Of a stretch of 64,000 bases of DNA, positions 36,379 through 44,080 are shown piece by piece. Both the position numbers and the translations under genes were made by a program. The first letter of the stretch is position 1, and each line of letters opens with the position of its first letter. Source of the stretch: PSRF01 sp051000815 (GTDB taxonomy: Bacteria > Acidobacteriota > Blastocatellia > Pyrinomonadales > Pyrinomonadaceae); assembly GCA_051000815.1 (NCBI GenBank), contig JBPCNX010000037.1, positions 1-64,000 on the forward strand, written 5' to 3'. The notes beneath the pieces are model-generated. The model was not told the DNA's origin. It was given only the letters and a program-made list of their open reading frames with translations, and did not search any database.

Positions 36379-37269
36379 ATGAAGAAGTCTCTCCTTTTGG
36401 TTGTAGTTTCTCTGTTCGTTTGCTGTTTCAACGCCTTCGCTCAGCATGAGCCCCCCAAAGTGCTCCTGATTGTTCGCGAAGAGATCAAACCCGGAATGAT
36501 GCCGGCGCATAATCGTCACTCGGCTGAGTACGCTGCAATCTTTTCCAAACTGCAAACTGAAAACGGAAGGATTGCGTTGCTGCCGGTGGCCGGCAACGAG
36601 AATGAAGTTATTTATCTGAACCCAGCTCAATCTTTCGCGGAGATCGAAAGAATCACTCAAAGCACCGACAAGAAAATGACTGCCTTGAATGCGAGTATGC
36701 AAGGGCAGGTTGATCGTCTTGACAAGGAAGCTCCAGCGCTGCACGCAGCGATGCGCGACATGCTGGCAGTCTACCGGCCGGAACTAAGTTTCAATCCGGG
36801 AGTGCCTGTTGCGACCATGCGCTACTTCTCCGTTACGACCGTACGTGTCCGTCCGGGACACGACGCTCAATATGTGGATTACGTACAAAAGATGGTGAAT
36901 GTCGCGCGGCAGAAAGCGAAGGTCGACGCGCTGCACCTGGCAGTATTTCAGGTTATCTCCGGAGCACAAGCCGGAACATACATGGTCTTCCGGCCGATGA
37001 AATCGCTCAGCGAGTTGGACGTGCCGATTGCCATAAAGGTGCGCGCTGCCATGGACAACGATACAAAAAAGGAAGCAGACAAAATGTACGGCGAAGCCGT
37101 CATGTCAAGCGAGACGAATACCTACCGTTTTGCGCCGCAGATGAGTTACGTCAACAACGAGTTTGCTTCACTGGATCCTGACTTCTGGCATCCGCGTACG
37201 GAGATGGCCACAAAGCCAAAGCCCAGGAAGCGCGCTCCAAAACCGCCCCAGCCACCACCGGCGAACTAA
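36379..37269 (+). CDS. secreted protein of unknown function
   Basis: 296 residues; signal peptide about 1-21 (VVVSLFVCCFNAFAQ core). The rest is an alpha/beta chain that looks like two dimeric alpha-beta-barrel (ABM-like) halves: PPKVLLIVREEIKPGMMPAHNRHSAEYAAIFSK-type start, and RYFSVTTVRVRPGHDAQYVDYVQ later, but I see no active-site residues. A Pro/Lys-rich tail follows (about 275-296). An excellent ribosome site (AGGAGGTG) lies nine bases upstream. Function not assigned. Confidence 0.6.
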   Translation: MKKSLLLVVVSLFVCCFNAFAQHEPPKVLLIVREEIKPGMMPAHNRHSAEYAAIFSKLQTENGRIALLPVAGNENEVIYLNPAQSFAEIERITQSTDKKMTALNASMQGQVDRLDKEAPALHAAMRDMLAVYRPELSFNPGVPVATMRYFSVTTVRVRPGHDAQYVDYVQKMVNVARQKAKVDALHLAVFQVISGAQAGTYMVFRPMKSLSELDVPIAIKVRAAMDNDTKKEADKMYGEAVMSSETNTYRFAPQMSYVNNEFASLDPDFWHPRTEMATKPKPRKRAPKPPQPPPAN

Positions 37270-37272
37270 AAA

Positions 37273-37330
37273 AAGGATGAGGGATGAAGGATGAAGGATG
37301 AAGGATGAAGGATGAGGGATGAGGGATGAA
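37273..37330. repeat. 7-bp period repeat, GGATGAA/GGATGAG family, left arm
   Basis: Eight tandem heptads of GGATGAA or GGATGAG starting just after the stop of the 36379 gene. The inverted arm is at 37384-37410. About 50 bp of unique DNA lies between them. Confidence 0.9.
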
Positions 37331-37383
37331 TAGGACAGTCTATGACTTATTCAGAACCTTTGGTTCTATACAAAACTAACCTT

Positions 37384-37410
37384 ATCCCTCCTTCATCCCT
37401 CATCCTTTCC
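37384..37410. repeat. 7-bp period repeat, GGATGAG family, right inverted arm
   Basis: CCTTCATCCCTCATCC words. They touch the stop codon of the ABC permease gene (37411). Confidence 0.9.
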
Positions 37411-38871
37411 TCAGTCGTGTCTTAATGCTTTTACCGGATCGATGCGTGCGGCGCGTGCTGCTGGATAGAGCGCGGCAAGAATGGCGACGACCAGAGCAAA
37501 CAGGATTGCTCCCAACGAAAGCCAGGGCGGCAAGGAAAAGAAGTCCACATACGACGCACCCTGGGGTTTGAGAATGAAACGGTAAGCCAACCTGTTAGCT
37601 AATCCGTCGACGCCCCACGCCACCAGGGTTCCTATTATTCCGCCGGTAACACCGATCACTGCCGCTTCGACAAAAAAGATCAACTTAATCTCACGATCCT
37701 CCGCGCCGATTGCTTTCATGATCCCGATTTCGCGGGTTCGCTCGAGGATTGACATGATCATTGTGTTCGCAATACCGAACGATGCGACCAGCAATGAGAT
37801 CCCGCCCAGCAGTCCCAGTACCGAGTCGAGTATCAAAAACACCGTGCGCAGTTGTTCCAGTTCATCAACGATGGAAAAAGTGCTGAAGCCCTGTTCTGTC
37901 AGACGTTTTCTCACCTCGGTGAGGGCGACAGGATCTGTGACTCTAACCACAGCCGAGTCGTATCCCTCGCTTTCAGCTTCGCCCAATGCGCCGCTTTGCC
38001 GCGCCAATTCCAGTGCCACCTCAGACATCGGGCTACGGTGTTCGAGTGTCCAGGCGCGAGCGGCTTTCAGCGGAACATAAATCCCAGCACGTGGCAGCAG
38101 GCCGCGCAGTCCTCCCTGGCCCGGACCTTCTTTCAGCTCAGTGTTGAGGACCCCCGCAATGCGAAAAGTTTGCGCCACGATGCCGGGCGAACCCACATCC
38201 GGCTCTGGCTCACCAAGCGGGATGCCGAAAAAGTTTGGCTGCTCTTCCTGCGTTTCTTTAACCTTGTCCTGGCTGGGAGGTGCAAGAAACTCGAGTGTCT
38301 TGCCGGCGGCATCAGCAAGGTTCTCGTAACCGAAGTCGCGGGCAAAGCGCTCGGTCACCACTACCTCATCCGCTTCCGCTGAACTGATCATGTTTCCCGC
38401 GACAAAACTCTGGAAGCGTGTCGATGCGTTGGGCACTGTCGCGCCGCTCACCTGCTGAGTCAACACTTTGCCGTTCGAGCGAACGTATGCGGTGAAATTG
38501 ATGCTTGGTTCAACGTAGGCAACGCCGTCTATCTTTGCAATCTCGCTGATAGCGGCGTCATCCAGGATTCGGGATGGCGCATTGCCGGAATTCGAACGCC
38601 CATCGCGGCGCTCTCCCTCGTCTCGCCTGCCTGAGCGATCCGCCCCTGCCGAAGCCATATTGCTCAGACTCCGACCAAACACGCGGATCTCACTAAAGAG
38701 ATCGAGGGCCTTGAAACGCGCCAGCATGTTTCCCTGGAGGCCGAGACCAAACGAAACCATCGTTACGATCACACCGACGCCGACGATGACGCCCATGGTG
38801 GTTAGGATTGCGCGCAGCTTAGCCTGACGCAAATTGCGGAGGGCGAGCTGAAGAATGTCCAGAAGGCTCAT
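37411..38871 (-). CDS. ABC transporter permease, MacB/FtsX type
   Basis: 486 residues. An N-terminal membrane helix (about 20-45, ILTTMGVIVGVGVIVTMVSF), a large MacB-periplasmic-core-like domain (about 60-340) and three C-terminal helices of the FtsX fold (SVLGLLGGISLLVASFGIAN, AAVIGVTGGIIGTLVAW, LSLGAILFALVVAILAALY) are seen. The conserved phrases NTMIMSILERTREIGIMKAIGA and PAARAARIDPVKALRHD are typical. It exports lipoproteins, peptides or drugs, or acts as a mechanotransmitter. The matching ATPase is probably the gene at 40809-41498; two unrelated genes lie between. Start ATG 38871 preferred over TTG 38895. Confidence 0.88.
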   Translation of the reverse strand: MSLLDILQLALRNLRQAKLRAILTTMGVIVGVGVIVTMVSFGLGLQGNMLARFKALDLFSEIRVFGRSLSNMASAGADRSGRRDEGERRDGRSNSGNAPSRILDDAAISEIAKIDGVAYVEPSINFTAYVRSNGKVLTQQVSGATVPNASTRFQSFVAGNMISSAEADEVVVTERFARDFGYENLADAAGKTLEFLAPPSQDKVKETQEEQPNFFGIPLGEPEPDVGSPGIVAQTFRIAGVLNTELKEGPGQGGLRGLLPRAGIYVPLKAARAWTLEHRSPMSEVALELARQSGALGEAESEGYDSAVVRVTDPVALTEVRKRLTEQGFSTFSIVDELEQLRTVFLILDSVLGLLGGISLLVASFGIANTMIMSILERTREIGIMKAIGAEDREIKLIFFVEAAVIGVTGGIIGTLVAWGVDGLANRLAYRFILKPQGASYVDFFSLPPWLSLGAILFALVVAILAALYPAARAARIDPVKALRHD

Positions 38872-38880
38872 AGCTACGTT

Positions 38881-38948
38881 AGTCCCAAGCCCCAAGTCCC
38901 AGGTTCGATTTTGAAACTTGAGACTTGAGACCTGAGACTTGAGACTTC
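38881..38948. repeat. 7-bp period repeat, CTTGAGA family
   Basis: Heptads CTTGAGA/CCTGAGA with a short inverted start (AAGTCCCAGG). It fills the gap between the HAD gene and the ABC permease gene. The same words return at 54456-54544. Confidence 0.8.
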
Positions 38949-38954
38949 ACCTGT

Positions 38955-39647
38955 TCATTCGAATACAAGTCTGATTGCTTCCACCGTCCAATCGGCCAGA
39001 TCCTTCGTCACGACCTCGGCGCCGGCTGCCCGCAGCTCCGCTTCGGAGACGGTATTTAAGACGCCCAATGTGCGCATGCCTGCCGCGCGGCCCGCCTCGA
39101 TGCCGGGCGGCGAATCTTCTACCGCCAGACATTCAGAGGCGCTCAAAATCTGTTTTCCCGCCGTGCGCCGTCTCTCGTTCAGCTTCTCGAGTCCTTTCTG
39201 ATAGCAATCGGGAGCCGGTTTACACACATTCACGTCTTCGGCGCTCACCACGATTGAAAACAAGGGACCGATGCCGGCGCGTTCGAAGATGTAAGCAATT
39301 TCCTCGCGATTTGCCATGCTTACAAGACCCAAATCAAACTCATGCGTGGTGGCCTTAAGCAATGTCTTGACGCCGGGAAATAGCGGCAGGTCGTCGGTCA
39401 GGAGTCGCCGGTGAACCCCCTGCTTCGCGGCGGCGATTCCCTGCATCGTTTCTTCAGTGAGTTCCTTTCCTGCATTCGCGAAGGCCGTTCGCACAAATGT
39501 AGAATCGTCCATGCCCAACGCCTGGAAATACTGCGTCTCAGAAAGCGCGACGCCGTAAGGCGCAAACACTTCCTGGTATGCCTTCATCTGAAGCATTTCG
39601 TCATCGATGATGACGCCGTTGAAGTCGAACAGGATTGCCTTGATCAT
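38955..39647 (-). CDS. HAD-family phosphatase (beta-phosphoglucomutase-like)
   Basis: 230 residues; HAD superfamily subclass I with a four-helix cap. Motif I is FDFNGVIIDDE, where the usual DxD is DFN: the nucleophile Asp is kept but the acid/base Asp is Asn, as in the DFNGVI subgroup. Other motifs: LLKATTHEFDLGLVSMAN (motif II Ser), KPAPDCYQKGLEKL (motif III Lys) and AVEDSPPGIEAGRAAGM (motif IV). Likely a small-sugar or phospho-metabolite phosphatase; substrate unknown. It lies in the minus-strand group with the ABC genes. Confidence 0.85.
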   Translation of the reverse strand: MIKAILFDFNGVIIDDEMLQMKAYQEVFAPYGVALSETQYFQALGMDDSTFVRTAFANAGKELTEETMQGIAAAKQGVHRRLLTDDLPLFPGVKTLLKATTHEFDLGLVSMANREEIAYIFERAGIGPLFSIVVSAEDVNVCKPAPDCYQKGLEKLNERRRTAGKQILSASECLAVEDSPPGIEAGRAAGMRTLGVLNTVSEAELRAAGAEVVTKDLADWTVEAIRLVFE

Positions 39648-39655
39648 CTAAACCT

Positions 39656-39681
39656 CAGTCCAATGTTCAGTGTCCAAAATC
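39656..39681. repeat. 7-bp period repeat, TTGGAC family, inverted arm
   Basis: CAGTCCAATGTTCAGTGTCC words, inverted relative to the arm at 39732-39781; about 50 bp lies between. Confidence 0.65.
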
Positions 39682-39718
39682 AGGGTGGGGGCTTCTGATA
39701 ATGCCAAACAATCCGCAA

Positions 39719-40618
39719 TCACGAGCCAGGGTTTGCACTTGCATTTTGCACATTGGACTTTGGCCGTTGGACGTTGGTCTGACGTATCTCCTCGACCATC
39801 CGCGGCAGCCGCTCAGTCTCCAGCACGTCAAGGCGGCGTAACACTTCAGTCAACGAAAGTTCATTCTTCAAATTGACTCTATAATCGAGGTCCGCTCGCA
39901 ACCGATCTTTTTCACCTTGCCGGTTCTGCGACATCATGATGATCGGCGCCTGCATTCCCGCAACCACTGCGAGAGTCAGATTGAGCATTTGATACGGCGC
40001 TGGGTCGAACCCTTTAAGAAGAATGTAAGAATTGAAAATGATCCAAAAGGCGATCAGCGCCATACAAGCGATGATGAACTTCCAACTACCGCCGAATTCC
40101 GCGATCAGATCGGCAGCGCGATCCGCCATCGTCGCGCGCGCGCGTTCTTCGTCGTTGACGTTGCGCGACACACGTCCGCGCAGGAGTTCATCAGTACGAC
40201 GCAGTCGGTCCGTCAACGCCGCGAGCATCTCCAGCGCCAGGTCCGGGCTGGAGCGCACGAACGAAAGAAAGTCCGGTCGCGATAAGACAGCCAGCCGCGC
40301 ATCTTCAATCACAATCGCATCGGCGGATCTTTGACGACCATCAATCAAAGCCATCTCGCCAAAAAAATCACCCTGCGCATTCTCAGCGAGTGTGACCTCG
40401 TGACCATCTTCGTCCGTGATGCTAATGCGCACGCGCCCGCTTTCGACCAAATACATGGCGTCGCCGGACTCTCCTTTGCGAAAAAGCCGCGTGCCGCTGG
40501 GTGCATTTCTGACCGTTAACAGATCGCGCAGAGCGGTTGCCGTCTGATCGTCCAACGTCGCGAAAAGAGGAACCGATCGCAACGCCTCGAGCGTCATTGC
40601 CTTTGCCAGATTGGACAT
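39719..40618 (-). CDS. cyclic-nucleotide-binding plus DUF1003 membrane protein
   Basis: 299 residues. A cNMP-binding (CAP-like) domain occupies about 10-130, with GTRLFRKGESGDAMYLVESGRV and the phosphate-binding cassette FFGEMALIDGRQRSADAI, whose Gly-Glu and Arg contact the cyclic phosphate. A linker leads to DUF1003 (about 165-275), two membrane helices (FIIACMALIAFWIIFNSYIL and LAVVAGMQAPIIMMSQNR) and the typical DRLRADLDYRVNLKNE. The last 18 or so residues (NVQRPKSNVQNASANPGS) are the translation of a heptad repeat. Downstream of an adenylate cyclase gene, so cAMP is a likely ligand. Confidence 0.88.
   Translation of the reverse strand: MSNLAKAMTLEALRSVPLFATLDDQTATALRDLLTVRNAPSGTRLFRKGESGDAMYLVESGRVRISITDEDGHEVTLAENAQGDFFGEMALIDGRQRSADAIVIEDARLAVLSRPDFLSFVRSSPDLALEMLAALTDRLRRTDELLRGRVSRNVNDEERARATMADRAADLIAEFGGSWKFIIACMALIAFWIIFNSYILLKGFDPAPYQMLNLTLAVVAGMQAPIIMMSQNRQGEKDRLRADLDYRVNLKNELSLTEVLRRLDVLETERLPRMVEEIRQTNVQRPKSNVQNASANPGS
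39732..39781. repeat. 7-bp period repeat, TTGGAC family, inside the 3' end of the cNMP/DUF1003 gene
   Basis: TTGGACTTTGGCCGTTGGACG words lying within the coding sequence of 39719-40618. The gene has therefore been extended through the repeat. Confidence 0.75.
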
Positions 40619-40631
40619 AAGTCACCTCCCG

Positions 40632-40700
40632 GGAAAGGATGAAGGATGAGGGATGAGGGATGAGGCATTGCCAATTGCCGATTGCCGATTGCCAATTCTT
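40632..40700. repeat. composite 7-bp repeats, left half (GGATGAG then ATTGCCG)
   Basis: Two different heptad words follow each other: GGATGAA/GGATGAG (40632-40665) and ATTGCCA/ATTGCCG (40666-40700). The right half has both in reverse order and orientation. Confidence 0.9.
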
Positions 40701-40754
40701 AGAAAGCAAAGCCTCAAGTTCAAGATTGCAGGTCGCGCGGTACCTGGTTTTTCA

Positions 40755-40826
40755 TTTGGCAATCGGCAATTGGCAATTCTTCATCCTTCATCCTTCATCC
40801 CTCATCCCTCATCCCTCATCCTTTCC
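40755..40826. repeat. composite 7-bp repeats, right half (inverted)
   Basis: TTGGCAATCGGCAATTGG words (40755-40781) and then CATCCTTCATCC words (40782-40826), the mirror of 40632-40700. The whole 195-bp gap can form one long cruciform with a 55-bp loop. The ABC ATPase gene ends inside it. Confidence 0.9.
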
Positions 40827-41498
40827 TACGACGCGTCCGTCCTTCATCAGAATTATCCGGTCGCTAAAACTGGTTGCCAACTCGTGATCATGAGTAACCA
40901 TCAGGATTGTTAACGAGTCGTTATTCACCATCTCTCTCAGCAAGGCTAATAGTTCGTGGGCCCGCGTGGAATCAAGGTTTCCGGTCGGCTCATCCGCCAG
41001 CAAAACTTTGGGACGATTTGCCAGAGCGCGCGCAATTGCGACGCGCTGTTGTTCCCCTCCTGAAAGCTCTGACGGCCAGTGCGCCAGCCGATCTGACAGT
41101 CCCACGCGACTAAGCAATTCTTCAGCTCTCTTCCGTCGCGGCGCTCCGCGCAGACCGCCGAAGGCCAGGGCCAGCCCGACATTCTCAGAAGCCGTCATCG
41201 TCGGCACCAGATTAAAATTCTGAAAAATCATCCCGACCGAATAACGGCGATAGCGAGCCATCTCTTTCTTGCTTAACGGCCCCAGGGCCCTGGAGCTGAA
41301 TAAGACCTCACCGCTCGTAGGATGATCCAAGCCACCGAGCATATTAAGAAGCGTAGACTTTCCGGAACCCGACGTGCCTTGAATCGCCGCGAATTCACCT
41401 TCCTGGATTGTTAACGAAACATGGTCGAGAGCCGCAACGCTCGCGCTTCCCATCTGATAAATTTTGGAGACGTCCTTCGCTTCCAGGATTGCTGTCAT
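40809..41498 (-). CDS. ABC transporter ATP-binding protein, MacB/LolD type
   Basis: 229 residues. Walker A GTSGSGKST (about 42-50), Q-loop FQNFNLVP, signature LSGGEQQRVAIARAL, Walker B VLLADEPTGNLDS and the switch His VTHDHELA are all intact. The sequence fits the ATPases that partner MacB/FtsX-type permeases; the nearest one is at 37411. The last four residues (Lys-Asp-Glu-Gly) and the TGA are heptad-repeat sequence. The ATG at 41498 was chosen because the family starts about there (TAILEAKDVSKIY). It begins 25 bp after the cyclase stop. Confidence 0.92.
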   Translation of the reverse strand: MTAILEAKDVSKIYQMGSASVAALDHVSLTIQEGEFAAIQGTSGSGKSTLLNMLGGLDHPTSGEVLFSSRALGPLSKKEMARYRRYSVGMIFQNFNLVPTMTASENVGLALAFGGLRGAPRRKRAEELLSRVGLSDRLAHWPSELSGGEQQRVAIARALANRPKVLLADEPTGNLDSTRAHELLALLREMVNNDSLTILMVTHDHELATSFSDRIILMKDGRVVGKDEG

Positions 41499-41523
41499 GA
41501 TCGTGCGAACGAGAAAATACTTC

Positions 41524-43374
41524 TTACGAACTAGTCGTACTCTGACTAACTGCCGCCTGGCGCTCGACGCGCCACAAAGCAAATCGCTCTTCGTCGAATC
41601 CCTTTAGCTCGATCGCAAATGAAGTAGCTTTAAGCTTGTTTGCCTGAAAATCGAGCAACTCACGAACTTCCGGATCATTGTAAACTGCTGCTGAGATTAC
41701 CACGTCATTTCCCGTCGAGAGTCCTTCAAGCCGTGCCGCCATGTTGACTGTCGATCCAAAATAGTCGAGCCGATCGTTCAACGTCACCGCGATACACGGT
41801 CCGATGTGCAGACCTGCCTTCAAGACCAGGGGATCTGTGCCTTCAGGGGGCGCTGCAAGTTCTTCTTGCGCTCGCAGCATCGCGGTCAATGCCGCAGCAG
41901 GATTGCGAAACACACCCATCACCGCATCACCAATCGTCTTCACCACCGCTCCATCTGCTTCAGCGATTGCTCGCTTCAGCACGTCGAAGTGATTCATGAC
42001 GCGCCCGAAAGCCGTCGCGTCGCCAATGTCGCGGTAGAGCCGCGTGGAGTTTCGCAAGTCGGTAAATAGCACGGTCAGCGTGCCGACGGAGATTTGATCT
42101 CCAGGACGCAGCGCTTCACTAGAAAACAAATCACGGAAAATCTGCAGAGCCGTGACCTCCGCCGCCGTTGCTGCCTGATCGCTCCAGGACAAACGTTCGA
42201 GCATGAATAGCTGCTCGACATTGCTCGAATTCTCGAAATGCAAAGTGGGAAGGGTTGAAAGTTCCAGCTCCGGACCCGCCACATGCTCAGATACCGTCAT
42301 TTCGCCGGTGTTCGCACCGCCGGCATTAACTGTCAGTAACCGCTCGCCGGGCAATTCCAACACGCGCAAACGGTAACGACCCTCTTCCAGCGGCAACGAA
42401 ACCGAGCGGCTGGTGCGGGCCGCGAGTAACTGTTGCGCGACAACGTGAGGAGTTCTTTGCGGACTTCCCATGCAATAGTTTTTTACGTCGATCGTTCGCA
42501 CGGCAGCATTAGGTCGAAACGTAATTTCGACAAAGCGATCAAAGTTAACTGTGAAATCAATGCGGCAGGTTTCGCAATGTACTTTCGAGCTTATTTCACT
42601 GAGCGAGCTTTCGCTCTCCTGGGGACCGCGACAAAGTGGGCACAACAGATCCCAACGGAGATCCAGCAGTCCCGCCCTTGTCGCTCGCAAACAAGCCTCG
42701 AGAACAGCGCGGCGCGACTCTCCCCAATCGTCTGCCAGCACGTACGGCCGGATACGGGCCACGGAAAAGTCGTCTGCTTGTCGCACAAATTCAGTTAGTT
42801 TTGCCGCAACGCTGGGCGGCACGCCTTCTGCCAGTAACCGTTCTTTGACGGCAGCGAGCCGGGTGAGCACAACAGGCGAGACGTCGGGTCCGGCCTGATC
42901 CCTGAGGATCGGAGCACCGGCTGCGGCTGTTTCATCGTAGCCGCGGAAAGCACGCGCAAACTTTCGCGCGCTGATAAAACCAATTTGCACTGGGATCACG
43001 ATGAATCCGAGAAGCGATTTTGGCCGCGCCCAAACCTGATACCGCAGGAGCGTTCCGCCGCCAACCCGCGGCTCCAAGTCAGCCAGCACTCGCAATTCCG
43101 CAACCGGCCCCTTGATATATGTCCGAGTGACGCCAAAGCGCGATGGTCGAATCCACTCGAACGGTTGTTCTTCCCATTCCATCGGCAGTCCCAGAAATGA
43201 AAGCCGTAGGCGGCGGCGCGCGTTACGCAGTCGCTGCCGCTTGCCGGCCTCGGCAATTGACGGCACACCCGTGTCGCGATTGAAGCGGTTGGTATCGGCA
43301 ACGAACGACCAGAGTTCTTCTGGATCCGCCTTCAGCTCGTATTCCCAGCGGTAATGAAACTCACGGCAGGGCAT
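41524..43374 (-). CDS. class III adenylate cyclase with SRPBCC-like N-terminus
   Basis: 616 residues. An N-terminal SRPBCC/START-like lipid-binding domain (about 5-150, REFHYRWEYELKADPEELWSFV) is followed by a DUF5939-like middle (about 165-400) with a CPLCRGP...CETCRIDF zinc-ribbon pattern. The C-terminal class III catalytic domain (about 425-600) has VLFTDLRNSTRLY (first metal Asp), KTIGDAVMGVF (adenine-selecting Lys, second Asp), DYFGSTVNMAARLE (Asp for adenine, Asn and Arg of the transition state). Lys and Asp at the specificity sites predict cAMP, not cGMP. Immediately upstream in the operon of an ABC ATPase and a cNMP-binding membrane protein. Confidence 0.88.
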   Translation of the reverse strand: MPCREFHYRWEYELKADPEELWSFVADTNRFNRDTGVPSIAEAGKRQRLRNARRRLRLSFLGLPMEWEEQPFEWIRPSRFGVTRTYIKGPVAELRVLADLEPRVGGGTLLRYQVWARPKSLLGFIVIPVQIGFISARKFARAFRGYDETAAAGAPILRDQAGPDVSPVVLTRLAAVKERLLAEGVPPSVAAKLTEFVRQADDFSVARIRPYVLADDWGESRRAVLEACLRATRAGLLDLRWDLLCPLCRGPQESESSLSEISSKVHCETCRIDFTVNFDRFVEITFRPNAAVRTIDVKNYCMGSPQRTPHVVAQQLLAARTSRSVSLPLEEGRYRLRVLELPGERLLTVNAGGANTGEMTVSEHVAGPELELSTLPTLHFENSSNVEQLFMLERLSWSDQAATAAEVTALQIFRDLFSSEALRPGDQISVGTLTVLFTDLRNSTRLYRDIGDATAFGRVMNHFDVLKRAIAEADGAVVKTIGDAVMGVFRNPAAALTAMLRAQEELAAPPEGTDPLVLKAGLHIGPCIAVTLNDRLDYFGSTVNMAARLEGLSTGNDVVISAAVYNDPEVRELLDFQANKLKATSFAIELKGFDEERFALWRVERQAAVSQSTTSS

Positions 43375-43390
43375 TAGCAATTGAGCAGGT

Positions 43391-43433
43391 CAAAAACAAA
43401 AGGCAAAAGCAAGGTTGCCGGAGCCTCGCTTTT
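43391..43433 (-). terminator. intrinsic terminator of nuoI
   Basis: On the minus strand AAAAGCGAGG pairs with CCTTGCTTTT around a 9-nt loop, followed by GCCTTTTGTTTTTG. Confidence 0.75.
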
Positions 43434-43462
43434 ACCCTTTCTGTTAAGACCCTTCTACGCGA

Positions 43463-43984
43463 CTAGACCTCTTTGTATTCAGAGTCTACATCCTCGGTAG
43501 ACGAGGCGACACGGTAGTTTTTTGACTGAACCTGTTTGGTTATCAGCAGATCATCTTTGGTCTTCAGCAGATCGGCGCGGTTATAAACTGACAATTCAAA
43601 ATTGTATCCGTGTGTGATTGCGTCTTTGGGACAGGCTTCCACGCAATAGCCGCAGAAGATGCAACGCCCATAGTCGATGTTATAAACCTCGGCATAGCGC
43701 TCATCCACGCCCGTCCGTTCATTCTCGGGTCGCGGGTCATCTTTTGCCACGATATAAATACAGTCAGAAGGACAGGCGGCGGCGCAAAGGAAACAAGCCA
43801 CGCACTTTTCTCTTCCCAGTTCGTCAACGTGAAGTAAATGCTGGCCGCGATAGCGCGGCTGCACTGTCACTGGTTCCTCAGGATACTGAACTGTCCACTT
43901 GCGTTTCGGAATGTAAGACAGCGTGACACCCATCCCCTGAATGATTGCCTTGGTTGATTCAATTGCGTCGCCGATGATTGACAT
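43463..43984 (-). CDS. nuoI: NADH-quinone oxidoreductase subunit I
   Basis: 173 residues; the two-[4Fe-4S] ferredoxin-like subunit of complex I that carries clusters N6a and N6b to the quinone-site side. Both Cys clusters are complete: CVACFLCAAACPSDCIY and CIFCGYCVEACPKDAIT. The YPEEP and YRGQHLL segments before the first cluster are typical of NuoI. The gene is followed by a terminator and no other nuo genes are adjacent, so this looks like a split-off copy or operon fragment. The C-terminal 40 residues are longer than usual. Confidence 0.9.
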   Translation of the reverse strand: MSIIGDAIESTKAIIQGMGVTLSYIPKRKWTVQYPEEPVTVQPRYRGQHLLHVDELGREKCVACFLCAAACPSDCIYIVAKDDPRPENERTGVDERYAEVYNIDYGRCIFCGYCVEACPKDAITHGYNFELSVYNRADLLKTKDDLLITKQVQSKNYRVASSTEDVDSEYKEV

Positions 43985-43995
43985 GGAGTCGCCCC

Positions 43996-44038
43996 TTAGA
44001 CCTCTGTACTTAGAACTTTGATCTTTGTTCTTTGATTT
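43996..44038. repeat. 7-bp period repeat, TTTGATC family
   Basis: TTTGATC/TTTGTTC heptads just upstream of nuoI. No clear inverted partner within 100 bp. Confidence 0.7.
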
Positions 44039-44080
44039 CCGCTGATCAGTGACTGCTGGAACGCTGTCAGGTCCGACTGT

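Noticed and set aside
38133..38382. Plus-strand frames inside the ABC permease gene
   Set aside because: The permease frame is fully conserved; the others are shadow frames.
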